Part shown: one piece after another, positions 26,588 through 37,900 of the stretch
How positions within the stretch are numbered: position 1 is the first letter of the stretch
Layout: each line of letters begins with the position of its first letter
NCBI GenBank assembly: GCA_045807125.1
Contig: JBJMHZ010000011.1
Coordinates: 1-55,748 of the forward strand
DNA length: 55,748 nucleotides
Direction of reading: 5' to 3'
Source of the DNA: JBJMHZ01 sp045807125
GTDB lineage: Bacteria; Actinomycetota; Actinomycetes; JAWWOL01
Translations under genes and position numbers: made by a program
Notes under the pieces: model-generated
Told to the model about the DNA's origin: nothing
Databases searched by the model: none
What the model saw: the letters and a program-made list of their open reading frames with translations, nothing else

Positions 26588-26716
26588 CGGAGCCTCCTCC
26601 CGCTCGGCGTGCGCCGCGAGCAGATCCTACGTCCCGGCCGCCCGGCCGCCCGGCTGTCGGGCCGTCGGCCCATCCCGCCGCGGAGACCCGCCCGGAAGGC
26701 GGTCCGCTCCGAGGTC

Positions 26717-26754
26717 GGTTGCGGAATCCGCAAGCGGTTGCGAATTCCGCAACC
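26717..26754. promoter_or_regulatory. Nested palindromes, probable operator
   Basis: In the 246-bp gap between the divergent Rieske and kinase genes, two 15-bp near-palindromes, TTGCGGAATCCGCAA (26719-26733) and TTGCGAATTCCGCAA (26738-26752), lie 19 bp apart centre to centre. They are framed by a perfect outer inverted repeat GGTTGCGGAA / TTCCGCAACC. This is the layout expected for a dimeric repressor or activator, such as an IclR- or GntR-type protein. No regulator gene is nearby. Confidence 0.65.
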
Positions 26755-26833
26755 GGTCCCGCCGGGCATCGCCCTCGGCGGTCCGACCCGCCGTGACCTG
26801 TCCTCGTCGGGCCGTCCGGCAGACTCGTCGGCC

Positions 26834-27979
26834 ATGAGGAGCCCGCCCGAGGACTCGCTGGCGGCCGGCGCGGCGGCGCTGGCGTCGCACCGCTCCGGCA
26901 CGACCCTCGACGCGGGTGCGGCGGAGCGGCTGCCGGGCAACGAGCGCAACCGGGTGTGGCGGGTGCCGGTGCGCGGCGACGCGAGCGGCCCGGCCACCGT
27001 CGTCGTCAAGGCGTACGTCGGGGACGACGCTCGCTCGCACTGGGCGCGGGAGTCGGCCGCGCTCGCCGTGCTGGCGCGGACGGGCGTCGACGGGCCGGCG
27101 CTGCTCGCCGCCGTGCCGGACCCGCCGCTCGTCGTCATGACCGACGCCGGGACGGGGCCGTGCCTCGCCGATGCGCTGCTCGGCACCGACCCGGAGGCCG
27201 CCCGCTCGGCGCTGCTCGCCTGGGTCGACGCGCTGGCCGACCTGCACGCGGCGACGGCTCGCGCCGGCGCGGAGCTCCGGCGCGAGCTCGCCGCCCGCGA
27301 CCCGGCCCTGGCCGCCGATGGCACGCCGGCGCTGCTGGCCCGCGCCGCCGACGACCTCGCGGCGCACCTGCCGCGCCTCGGCGTGGCGCCGTCCGACGAG
27401 GCACTGGCCGAGCTGCGCGGGCTCCGCGAGGCGCTCGCCCCGCTGCCCGGCAGGGCCGCGCTGACGCCGACCGACGCGTGCCCCGACAACAACCTGCTCG
27501 CCGGTGGCCGGCTGGTGCTGCTCGACTACGAGGGCGCCGAGCATCGCCACGTCGCCTGGGACGCCGCTTACCTGCGCCTGCCGTGGCCGTCGTGCTGGTG
27601 CAGCTGGCGGCTGCCGGCCGACGTGGCCGAGGAGGCGCTCGAGCGCTACCGGGAGCGGCTCGCGCCGGCCATGCCGTACGTCGCGACGGAGCAGTTCGAC
27701 CGCGACCTCGCCACCGCCACGGTGGGCTGGGCGCTCGTCAGCACCGGATGGTTCCTCCCGCGCGCCTTCGACGACCCGCCGCCGGACGACCCGCGCATCG
27801 TCGCGCCGCGCCGGCAGGCGCTGCTCCAGCACCGGCTCGGCCTGGCCGCCGGTCTCGCTGACCGCGCCCCGCGGGCGCTCGCCGAGCTGGCCGGGCGGTG
27901 CGCCGCCGCCATGGCCGGCGCCTGGGGCGAGCGCCCGCTCGCCCTCGCACCGGCCTGGCGGGGGCGGACGGTTGAATGA
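26834..27979 (+). CDS. APH-fold phosphotransferase-like protein
   Basis: A 381-aa protein resembling aminoglycoside/choline-kinase-fold enzymes. A VVKAYVGDD lysine strand, PTDACPDNN (Asp214 and Asn219 at the catalytic-loop spacing) and LVLLDYEGAEHRH (metal-binding Asp) are visible. The His of the usual HxD motif is replaced by Pro, so activity is uncertain. The start is ATG 26834 with no strong ribosome-binding site. Its stop overlaps the hydantoinase A start (ATGA). Substrate unknown. Confidence 0.75.
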   Translation: MRSPPEDSLAAGAAALASHRSGTTLDAGAAERLPGNERNRVWRVPVRGDASGPATVVVKAYVGDDARSHWARESAALAVLARTGVDGPALLAAVPDPPLVVMTDAGTGPCLADALLGTDPEAARSALLAWVDALADLHAATARAGAELRRELAARDPALAADGTPALLARAADDLAAHLPRLGVAPSDEALAELRGLREALAPLPGRAALTPTDACPDNNLLAGGRLVLLDYEGAEHRHVAWDAAYLRLPWPSCWCSWRLPADVAEEALERYRERLAPAMPYVATEQFDRDLATATVGWALVSTGWFLPRAFDDPPPDDPRIVAPRRQALLQHRLGLAAGLADRAPRALAELAGRCAAAMAGAWGERPLALAPAWRGRTVE

Positions 27980-30096
27980 GTGCCATGAGCAGCCCCCAGC
28001 GGCGGATCCGCATCGGCATCGATACCGGCGGCACGTTCACCGACGCGGTGGCGCTCGACGAGGGCACCGGCGAGCTCGTCACGACGAAGACGCCGTCGAC
28101 GCCGGCCGATCCGGCGGACGGGTTCATGACCGCGGTGGACAAGGCGCTGGCCCTGCTCGGCGACGGCGCCGGCACCGGCACTGCCGTCGGCCTCGACGCG
28201 GTCACCTCGGTCAGCCACGGCACCACGGTGGCCACCAACCAGCTGCTCGAGGACCGCATCGGGACTCTCGGCTTCGTGACGACCGAGGGCTTCGGGCACC
28301 TGCTGGAGATCGCCAGGCAGAGCGTGCCCGACGGCTACGGCAACTCGTACTTCTGGGTCAAGCCGCCGCGCATCGTCCCGGCCCATCTGGTGCGCACGGT
28401 CGCCGGACGGCTCGACCACCGGGGGAAGGAGCTGCGGCCGTTCGATGAGGAGCAGGCCGTCGCGGTCGCGCGCTGGTTCCGCGAGCGCGACGTCACGGCG
28501 CTCGGCGTGTGCTTCCTGCACGCGTACGCCAATCCGGCGCACGAGCACCGCATGCGCGAGGTGCTCGCCCGCGAGCACCCGGACTGCACCGTGTCGATCA
28601 GCTCGGACGTGCTGCGCGAGTACCGCGAGCACGAGCGCAGCGTCACGACCCTCGTCGACGCGGCGGTGAAGCCGCGGGTGGCGCGGTACGTTGCCGGCAT
28701 CCAGCGCCGGCTCGACGAGCGCACCGGCTGGCGGATCCCGTTCCTCATCATGAAGAGCAACGGCGGCGTGCTGTCGGCCGACGAGGTGGTGCACCAGCCC
28801 ATCACCACAGTGCTGTCCGGCCCGGCAGCGGGCGCGCTCGGCGCGGCGCTCGTCGCGCAGCGCGCCGGCTTCGACAGCACGATCACGCTCGACGGCGGGG
28901 GCACCTCCACCGACGTCGCCGTCGTCATCGACGGCGAGCCCACGCTGACCACCGAGGGGTCGATCGGGCGCTACCCGTCGAAGATCCCGATGATCGACAT
29001 CGTCACGGTGGGCGCGGGCGGCGGCTCGGTCGCCTGGATCTCGCCGGAGGGCAGCCTCAAGGTTGGTCCCCGCTCGGCGGGCGCCGATCCGGGGCCGCTC
29101 TGCTACGCCAAGGGCGGCACCGAGCCCACCGTCACCGATGCTCATCTCGTGCTGGGGCGCATCCCGCCGCACCTGCTGGGCGGGGAGATCCCGCTCGATG
29201 CCGGCGCCGCCCGCGACGGTCTCGCCAAGCTGGCCGCCGATCTGCGCCTCGACCTCGACGCGTGCGCGACCGGCATCCTCGAGATCTCGGCGTGGAACCA
29301 GGCCAACGCCATCCGGCAGATCACCGTCAAGCGCGGCCTCGACGTGCGTGAGCTGATGATGACCACGTTCGGCGGCTCGGGCTCGCTGCTCGCCTGCCGG
29401 CTGGTCGACATCCTCGGCCTGCGCGGCGTCGTGGTGCCGCCGAGCCCGGGCAACGTGTCGGCCTTCGGACTGCTCACCGTCGACGTCCGCAACGACTACG
29501 TGCAGACGTTCGTCGCCCGTCACGACGACCTCGACCCCGCGACGGTCGACGCGATCCTCGGCGACCTACGCGAGCAGGCCGCGGCGGCGCTGCTGCGCGA
29601 GGGGTTCGCGGCCGCCGAGCACCGGTTCCTGCGCACCGCCGACCTGCGCTACTACGGGCAGGCGTTCGAGGTGCGGGTGCCGGTGCCCGACGGCGCGGTC
29701 GACGCCGCGCTCGCCGATCGGGTGGCCGGCGCCTTCCACGAGGAGCATCGCCGGCTGTACGGCTACGACTTCGCCGGCGACCTCCGCCAGCGCGTCGAGT
29801 GGGTCAACCTCCGGGTCACCGGCGTCGGGCCGATCCGCCGGCCGGAGCCGGTCGAGATCCCGGCGCGCGACGGCAGCATCCCTGGCGCCGGACCCGCCCG
29901 TACCGGCGTCCGCCCGGTGCGCTTCGACGACTGGTGCGAGGCGCCCGTCCACTGGCGGCCGGACCTCGCGCCCGGCGACGTCGTCAGCGGGCCGGCCGTC
30001 ATCGAGGAGCACGGCGCCACGACGCCGGTCCATCCCGGGTTCGCCGCGCGGGTCGACGCGCTCGGCAACCTCCTGCTCGCCAAGGAGGAACGGTGA
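27976..30096 (+). CDS. hyuA: Hydantoinase/oxoprolinase family, subunit A
   Basis: A 706-aa ATP-dependent ring-opening subunit with an actin-like ATPase fold: RIGIDTGGTFTDAVALD (phosphate loop), SHGTTVATNQLLE, TVLSGPAAGALGAAL, TLDGGGTSTDVAVV and TVGAGGGSVAW. With subunit B it hydrolyses cyclic amides such as N-methylhydantoin or 5-oxoproline; the related acetone/acetophenone carboxylases share the fold. A second ATG at 27985 is an equally possible start. It is coupled to subunit B by GTGA. Confidence 0.9.
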   Translation: MSAMSSPQRRIRIGIDTGGTFTDAVALDEGTGELVTTKTPSTPADPADGFMTAVDKALALLGDGAGTGTAVGLDAVTSVSHGTTVATNQLLEDRIGTLGFVTTEGFGHLLEIARQSVPDGYGNSYFWVKPPRIVPAHLVRTVAGRLDHRGKELRPFDEEQAVAVARWFRERDVTALGVCFLHAYANPAHEHRMREVLAREHPDCTVSISSDVLREYREHERSVTTLVDAAVKPRVARYVAGIQRRLDERTGWRIPFLIMKSNGGVLSADEVVHQPITTVLSGPAAGALGAALVAQRAGFDSTITLDGGGTSTDVAVVIDGEPTLTTEGSIGRYPSKIPMIDIVTVGAGGGSVAWISPEGSLKVGPRSAGADPGPLCYAKGGTEPTVTDAHLVLGRIPPHLLGGEIPLDAGAARDGLAKLAADLRLDLDACATGILEISAWNQANAIRQITVKRGLDVRELMMTTFGGSGSLLACRLVDILGLRGVVVPPSPGNVSAFGLLTVDVRNDYVQTFVARHDDLDPATVDAILGDLREQAAAALLREGFAAAEHRFLRTADLRYYGQAFEVRVPVPDGAVDAALADRVAGAFHEEHRRLYGYDFAGDLRQRVEWVNLRVTGVGPIRRPEPVEIPARDGSIPGAGPARTGVRPVRFDDWCEAPVHWRPDLAPGDVVSGPAVIEEHGATTPVHPGFAARVDALGNLLLAKEER

Positions 30097-31943
30097 CGGT
30101 CGACCCGGTGCTGCTCGAGATCGTCGAGGGCTCGCTCGCCTCGGTGGAGCGCGAGGTCGAGACGGCCATCGGGCGCACGGCGCGCTCGCCGATGATCCGC
30201 GACGCGCACGACTTCCGGGCCGGCATCCACGACGCCCGGCTGCGGAAGCTGACCGGGCGGTCCTACAGCGCGCTCGTCCATCCGGTCGTGCGCGACTTCC
30301 CGCTCGAGACCATGCGCCCCGGCGACGTGTTCTTCCACAACGACGTCTACCTGTCCGAGGGCGGCATCGGGCACCTGCCCGACCTGTGCGTCACCGTCCC
30401 GGTCCACCACGACGACGGCGACGGGCCGGAGGTGGTCGCGTTCGTGCAGGCGTTCGGCCACCACGACGACATCGGCGGCGCGGTGCCCGGGTCGATGCCG
30501 TCGCACGCGCGCAGCGCGTTCGAGGAGGGCCTCATGGTGCCGCCGATCCGGTTGTGGGACCGCGGCGTGCCCAACGATGCAGCGCTGCGCATCATGACCC
30601 GCAACTCGCGGATGCCCGATTCGCTGGCCGCCGACCTCGACGCCGAGTGCTCGGCGTGCCTGATGGGCGCGCGGCGGCTCGCGGAGCTGTTCGAGCGCTA
30701 CGGCCGGGCGACCGTCGAGGCGTGCTTCGACGCGATCGTCGACAGGACGACAGAGACTTACCGGCGCGCGATCCTGGCGAAGATCCCGGACGGTACGTAT
30801 GCATGGGAGGACTACGCCGAGCACGACGGGGTCGACCCGCCGCGGCTGCACGCGCAGCGCATCACGCTCACCAAGCAGGCAGGCAAGCTCGTCATCGACT
30901 TCACCGGCACGTCGCCGCAGGCGAAGGGGCCGATCAACCACTGCGGCGACTACGCCGACGGCAACTTCCTCAAGAAGTGGCTGGCCCCGATCCTGCGCAA
31001 CCTCGCCGATTCTCCCGAGCGGATGGCCGAGCTCGACGTCAACGAGGGCGTCGTGCCGCTCATCGAGATGCGCTTCCCGCCCAAGGGGACGCTGCTGACG
31101 CCGGTGTTCCCCGCGCCCACCAACGCCCGTACGTTCGTCATCCTGCGCCTGCTCGGCGTGCTGGCCGGTGCGCTGGCGAAGGCCGTCGACGGCCGCATGC
31201 CGGCCGACCAGGAGACCATCCGCTACACCGGCGTCCACGGCATCGATGCCGACGGCGAGCCGTACCTCATGCGCGAGGTGCTCGGCGGCGGCTCGGGCGG
31301 CCGCTACTACGCCGACGGCGAGGACACCATCCACGTCGTGCCCGACTCGCGCAACATCCCGGTGGAGTTCGCCGAGTCGCGCTGGCCGTTCGTCGTCGAG
31401 CGGCTCGGCCTCGCCGTCGACTCCGGCGGGCCGGGGGAGCGGCGCGGCGGCCTCGGCTACGACAAGCAGATCCGGATGCTGCGCGACGCGTCGTTCATGT
31501 CGATCGCCGACCGCTCGATCCTGTCGTGCTGGGGCGTGCGCGGCGGCCGCGCCGGACGGCCGTTCGAGGTCGTCATCGACCCGGGTGGCCCCGCCGAGCG
31601 GGTGGTCGACGCGCTCGCCGACGCCGAGCCGGTGCGGGCCGGCGAGGTCATCCGCATCAGGACCACCGGCGGCGGCGGCTGGGGCGATCCCCTCGACCGC
31701 GAGGTCGACGCCGTGGTGCGCGACGTGCGCGACGGCAAGGTCTCGGTGACCGGCGCCCGCGACGACTACGGGGTGGTCGTGACCGTCGACCGCGACGATC
31801 CGCGCGCCGATGCCGCCGCCACCCGCGAGCTGCGCGAGCGCATGCGGGCCGAGCGTCCGGCGGAGCGGCCGTTCTTCGACCGGGGTCCCGGCTACGCCCG
31901 GCTGTCGGGCGGCCGCCCGTGCGCCGACGTCGACATGCGCTGA
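30093..31943 (+). CDS. hyuB: Hydantoinase/oxoprolinase family, subunit B
   Basis: A 616-aa partner of subunit A. Typical segments are IGRTARSPMIRDAHDFRAGI, GDVFFHNDVYL, FGHHDDIGGAVPGSM, DFTGTSPQAKGPINH and TTGGGGWGDPLDREV. The last is the classic C-terminal signature of HyuB. GTG 30093 follows AAGGAGGAA. Its end lies 10 bp from the convergent stop of the giant gene. The substrate may relate to the N-methyl or cyclic-amide chemistry suggested by the neighbouring Rieske enzyme. Confidence 0.9.
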   Translation: MTVDPVLLEIVEGSLASVEREVETAIGRTARSPMIRDAHDFRAGIHDARLRKLTGRSYSALVHPVVRDFPLETMRPGDVFFHNDVYLSEGGIGHLPDLCVTVPVHHDDGDGPEVVAFVQAFGHHDDIGGAVPGSMPSHARSAFEEGLMVPPIRLWDRGVPNDAALRIMTRNSRMPDSLAADLDAECSACLMGARRLAELFERYGRATVEACFDAIVDRTTETYRRAILAKIPDGTYAWEDYAEHDGVDPPRLHAQRITLTKQAGKLVIDFTGTSPQAKGPINHCGDYADGNFLKKWLAPILRNLADSPERMAELDVNEGVVPLIEMRFPPKGTLLTPVFPAPTNARTFVILRLLGVLAGALAKAVDGRMPADQETIRYTGVHGIDADGEPYLMREVLGGGSGGRYYADGEDTIHVVPDSRNIPVEFAESRWPFVVERLGLAVDSGGPGERRGGLGYDKQIRMLRDASFMSIADRSILSCWGVRGGRAGRPFEVVIDPGGPAERVVDALADAEPVRAGEVIRIRTTGGGGWGDPLDREVDAVVRDVRDGKVSVTGARDDYGVVVTVDRDDPRADAAATRELRERMRAERPAERPFFDRGPGYARLSGGRPCADVDMR

Positions 31944-31953
31944 GCCGGCCGGC

Positions 31954-34900
31954 CTATCCGAGGGAGAACCGCAGCGCCGTCGCCTCCACCAGCGGCTGGA
32001 GGGTGCCGAGGCTCGCGTAGAGCACCACGTCGAACTGGAGGTAGCCGGCCGGCGGCTGCGCGCTGTCGTACCAGGTCTGCACCTGGTCGGCGACCGCCCT
32101 GACGAACGTGCCCTCGGCCGGCCCGCAGTCGGTGCTGGGGTCGAGGTCGACCGACGGTGCGAGCAGCACGGGCACGAGCGCGTCCAGCGTCGTGTCGTCG
32201 GTGCCCGTCGCGACCGGGTAGCTGTAGCCGGCGGCGAGCCGCGCGGGCAGCCGGTCGGCCGGCTGCCACGTGTCACGGGCCCAGAGCAGGTCGTGCAGGA
32301 AGTCGCCCAGCGCGATGGCCACCTGCTCGGCGAGCGACGGGCCGGACGGATCGCGGCTGCCGATCGTGATGGGCGTCGTGCCGGTGACCGAGGCGGTGGC
32401 GACGCTGGTGAAGTTGGTGAGCGGGGTCTGGTAGACGAACGCCGGGTTGGTGGGCGTGCCGGTCACCAGCGACAGGTTGCGGACGATGGCGACGCCGGCC
32501 CGCGCCGACTGCATCGACAGCACGTCGGTGCCGACGAACTGCACCACCTGCGGCGCGGTGAGGTCAGCGGTGCGTGGCGGCACCGGCGGTGGCACGGTGC
32601 CGGCACCGGGCCATGCGTAGCAGAGCCGCTGCGGGAGCGGCGCCGCGGCGTCGATCGTCCCCGCCGGGTAGGCGTACGTCGCCTGGGTCGACGTCGGCGT
32701 GCCGACCATCGCGAGCGGCACCTCGGTCCCGTCCCACGTCACGTGGACGTCGGGCCACAGCGCGGTGGGGTTGGGGGCCGGCAGCAGGTTCGTCGCGCCG
32801 ATCGACGTCACCGTCAGCGTGGTGAGCTTCCCCGTCGACGGGTCCTGCTGCTTCTGGAGCAGGTAGTAGTACGTCGTCGAGGTCGGCGCGAAGTCGCCGA
32901 GCGCCCGCGGCGCCGGGTCGAAGGCGTCGGCCACCTGGCCGACGAGGGTGGCGAGCGCGCCCACCGCCTTGGCGGCCGTGGCGTTGGGCGTGCCGGGCGC
33001 CACGCCCGGCAGCAGCGCGAGGTCGGCGCGCAGCGCCGGGTAGACGGCGGTGAACTTGGCCAGGGCAGCGAGCACGGTTGCCAGCGAGAACGCGTCAGCC
33101 TGGTTGCCCACCGGCCGGCCCTGCACGACGCCGCCAGGGTTGAAGGTCACCTGCAGCAGGGACGAGTCCTGCTCGGCGTCGTCGTGGGTCCAGATGAACG
33201 ACAGGTTCCACGGCAGCAGCTCGATCGCCGATGCCGGCTTGGCGATCGACTGCGCGGCGGTCTGCGCCGCGAGCGCGACCGGCCCGGGGTAGGACCGCAG
33301 CGGGACCGGGATGTCGAGGGTTCCGAGCGATCCGCCGAGGCTCTGCGGCGACGTCACGAACGTGAGCCACTGCGAGCCCTGGTAGCCGTCGATGGTGGCG
33401 CCGGGGGTCGGCAGCTCCACCGCGTTGACCCGGTAGTCGAGGGCGATCGACGCCGACCGGTGGTCGGCGGGCGCCTTGACCGAGAACAGGATGGTGGCGT
33501 CGCTCGCCTCCCGGTCGAGCGCCACCGACGACGTCGAGAAGCTGTACGCCTCCGGCAGGTCGCCGCCCGAGCCGGCGCCGACGACCTGGCCGTACAGGTT
33601 CAGCTTCGGGCCGGCCGACGGGTCGGTGAGCGCGACCGACACCGGCACCTGCACGATCGTCGCGACCGAGAAGGCGTTGGACAGCTGGTCGAGCAGCGCC
33701 TGGCGGATCGCCTCGACCGCGTCGGCCGGGGAGCCGCCGCTGGTCTGGTCGAAGACCCAGGCCGCCCTGGCGGCCAGCGCGCCGGCGAGCCGTCGCTTGG
33801 CGCCGATCACCGCAGTGGTCGACGTGGGATCGAGCGCGTAGGCCGGCACCGCCTGCGCCGGCGACAGGAACGTGTCGACGGCGGTGGCGAACGCGGCGAG
33901 CCACACGTCGAGGTCGACCGCGTGGAAGGCCTGCGGCACCGCCGGGCCGGTCAGGCCCTCGCCGCTGACGTACGGCGTGACGTCGACGGTGCCGCCCGAC
34001 AGCGCCGTCGACAGCGGCGGCAGCGCGAAGTACTGCGTGCCCGGGCCGTCGAACGAATAGGTGACTGCCGGGCCGGCCGGGTTGCCGAAGTTGACCGCCC
34101 ACGCCCGGCGGGCGGTCGGCGGGTCGTCCTCGCCGGGCGGATCGCCGACCGCGACCCGCACGCCGGGCAGCGCGGCCTCGACCGACGCCGCGAACGCCGC
34201 GAGCGACAGGTCGCCGCCGTTGGCGCCAGGCGCCGGCTCCGGGACGATCGGGCACGTCGCGGCCGCCACCGTGGGGCTGGCGGTGAACGCCGGGTCGACC
34301 AGCCGCGGGTCGCGCGCGAGCACGACGTCGACCGCGAGCGGGAAGGCCACCTTCGGCAGCGCCGGCTGGATCGGCACCGGAGCCACGGTGACGACCGGCG
34401 GCACCGGCGCGACCCGCGCACCGGCCGCGACGAGGCCGGTCGTGGTGGCGAACGCCGTGGCGAGCCCGGCGACGGTCGTGCCGACTCCCTGCGCGGCGAA
34501 CCGGTTGACGAGCGAGTTGAGCGTGTCGAGCTGCTGGGTGCGCACCGTCACGGCCCCGATGACCAGATCGACTCCGGTGGCGAGGAAGCCCATCACGGCG
34601 GCGTTGCTCGCGGCGACCGTCTCGAGGTCGCTGTCGTACGCGTCGGCCAGGCCCTGCAGCGTCGCGCCGGAGTTGGCGCCGTGCGCATCGCCGCGCATGG
34701 GCGGGCAGATCCACAGCCCGCCGGTGGTCAGCAGGCCGTGCTGCCCGGCCACGTCGCCGGCCACCCGCGCGACGTCGACGCCCTGCACGCCGGCAGCGGT
34801 GAGCGCGGCGACCAGCGCGTCGAACGTCGCGTCGTCGCCGGTGCGGACGGTCGTGCCGCTCGCGGTGTCGGTGACCGGCTGCCCGGCGAGCAGCAGGCCC

Positions 34901-37900
34901 GGCAGGTCGGGGTTGAGCGCCGCGATGTCCGCCGCCTGCACCCCGAACAGCGCGGCGATGTCGCCGAGGGTGTCGGTGCCGGTCGCGCGGTAGACGCAGT
35001 ACTGGCTCGTCGCGTCGTTCGCGAGCGTCCCCGGCACGAGCAGGGACGCGCCCTCGGCGAGCAGCGTCGTGACGCCGGTCGCCGCGTTGGCGTCGCCGAG
35101 CTGGGTGACGGTGACGCCGTTGCTGGCGGCGAACGTCGTGATGCTGTCACCGGGGCCAGCCGGCGTCACGGCGGACTTGGGGCCGATGGTGATCTCGGTG
35201 CCAGGGGCCCAGATGTCGGGGGTGGCGGCGTTCTGCTGCGCCAGTGCCGCGAGGTCGCCGCCGACGTACGCGGCGGCCAGCGACTGCAGCGAGTCGCCGG
35301 GGCCGGCGAGCGCGTCGGTGACGCTGAGCCGGGCCTGGTCCACGAGGAGGCCGGCGACCCACTCGTTCGCCCCGGCGAGCTGCTCGACCGTCGCGCCGAG
35401 ATTGGCGGCCACGTCGGACATCCGCTCGGTACCGGTCGTGCGGTAGCTGGCGGTGCCGTACGTCCACGACTGGTCCGCAGCCAGCAGCCCCGTCGCGTCG
35501 CCGTTGGCGGTGGCCAGGCCGGCGACCGAGCCGTGGGAGTCCGCGGCCAGCTGGTGCAGCGAGCTGGTGGCCGTGGCGACGACCGTGCGGGCGGGGGTCA
35601 CGATGCGGGTGCCCGCGCCCACCGGGATGGCCGCATTGCGCTGCACCAGCGTCGCCGGGTCGACGCCGAGGCCGGCGAACGCGGCCGCGATCGTGGTCAG
35701 CGTGTCGGCGTGCACGACGGTGTAGACCTGCGGCACGAGCGCCTGCCCGGCGAAGACCGCGTCGTACGGCGCATCGGCGCTGGCCGCGAGCAGCTGCCCG
35801 CCAGGGATGCCGTACGCGCCGGCCACCGCGGCCAGCGACGTCGTCGCGTCGGTCACGTCGGCGGTGACCGGCGTCATCGTCGCCATGGCGGCGAGGTAGA
35901 CGTAGGCGCCGTTGGCGAACGACGCGAGCGCCGGCTTCGGCAGGTCGTACGACCGGGCCCGGCCGGTGCCCGGATCGACCGAGAGGTTGGTGGTGAGCGT
36001 CGTCGTCAGGTCGGGCTGGGCGAGCTGGTAGTAGGCGCGGGCGTAGGTGATCAGGTCGGCGGCGGCGGCCGAGCGCGCCGAGCCCACCGGCACCGACGCC
36101 GAGGGCACGTAGCGCGCGGACTGCATCGAGAGCAGCAGCTCGACGGCGACCGGAGGGCCCGCGACCAGGACGTAGCCGGCGGCGAGCGACGGCCAGGCGG
36201 CGAGGTTGGTGACGTCGTCGTAGTAGCCGACCGGCACGGCGACGGACGACGCCGACGACGGCATCGGCTGGATGTTGCCGTACACGTCCTGGAGGTTGAG
36301 CGCGAGCGTGACGGTGCTCAGCTCGTTCGTCGTGGCGTTCCAGGCGATGCCGGCGTAGGGGTTGGCGGTCGCGGGCGGCAGCGCAGGTGACGCACTGCCC
36401 CACGCCGGGCTGGCGAACGGCGTGACCGTCAGTGCCTGCTGGTAGTTCCACGACATAGGTGCCGACGTGGACAGGTCGCGGTGGGTGAGGCCGTCGCTGC
36501 CGGCGTGGCCGCTGTCGGCGGGCGTCGTCGGGAGGCCGGCGCCGCTGGGGAGGAAGCCCGTCGACCCGGCGATCGAGAAGCCGACCATGTTGAACAGCGA
36601 CGACACGAGGTCGCCCGGCGGGAGCTGGTCGTACGGCAGGTTGTCCGGGTCGGGGTTGGTCCGAGCGAGCTCGTAGCCGGCCATGCCGGGCGGGACGGTC
36701 GTCGCCGGTCGCAGCACGCCGGCGGCCAGTTGCAGCTGCGCGCCCTCGGCGAGCGCGTCGACGGTGAGGTTGGCGTTGACGAGCGCGGCGAGGTCGGCGG
36801 CGCCCGAGCTGGTCACTGCGCTCGCGAGCGTGTCGCCGTACGCCACCGGGTAGTTCGACTTGCCTGGAACGCTGAGCACGGTGCCGGGCGCGAGCACCTG
36901 CGGCACCGTCGCGTTGACCGTCGCGAGGTCGATCGGTGCCAGGCTCAGTCCCCACGCGGCGTTGACGGCGTCGGTCGCGGCCTGCAGCGAGCCACCGGTG
37001 GTGGCCGAGTAGGTCGCCGGCTGGGCGAACAGCGACGACGTCGCGGTGTCGATGTTGTCGCCGACGACGACGGCGTTGGTGAACGCGTAGAGCGGGGCGT
37101 CCGCGTTGGCGGCGTGCGAGCCGCAGATGGCGACGAGGGTGAGCTGCGCGGTCGAGCCGGTGCCGAACGCCGACGGGGGCACGGGCGACCCGGAGTCGCT
37201 CGCGTAGCTGAGGTAGAAGCCGCCGGAGCGGGTGACGCTCGCCTCCCACAGCAGCGCGACGAACCCGGCCGGGTCGCTCATCGCCGCCGCCGTGACGCCG
37301 GTGGGGTCGTCGCCCTCCGCGCGCTCCGCTCGCAGCGCCGCCCTGGTCGCCGGGTGGCCGAGCGTGGAGAGGTTGGCCTTCAGCAGGAACGTGGTGGCGC
37401 GGTCGACCGCGTCGGACACGAGCCCCGACCGGTTGGCCGACGTCGGGTCGGGCGAGTAGAGCAGGTAGAGCTCCGCCGTGTCGGTCTTGTCCGACAGGAC
37501 GCCATGCAGTGCCTGCAGCAGCGCCGCTCCGGTGTCGTCCGCGCCGTTGACGACGTACGCCGCCGCGGTCGACGGGGTGGGGCCGTCGGTGACCGGGAGC
37601 GCGATCTCGATGTTGACGACGGTGGCCCAGCTGTACCTCGTGGCCTGGGTCGCGGCAACCGCCCGGTCGGGGTCGTGGTGCCTCGCGACGACGACCTCGT
37701 AGCGGCTGGGCGCGGCGATCGCGGAGACCTCCGCCAGCAGCGGGTCCGGGAAGGGCCACACGACGGGGTTGCCGGTCGGGGGTGCCGCCGGCGGCGCCAT
37801 GGGGGCGGCCGCGCCACCACCCGCCGCGCCGCCGGCCTGCAGCGCCCGCAGCGCCAGCTTCGCCGCCGGCACGGTGCCGAGCGGCACCGTCTCGCCGGCC

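Noticed and set aside
31810..36390. A long + strand frame (1526 codons) opposite the giant gene
   Set aside because: Low-complexity Arg/Gly/Val sequence without a ribosome-binding site; a mirror of GC-biased codons on the other strand.
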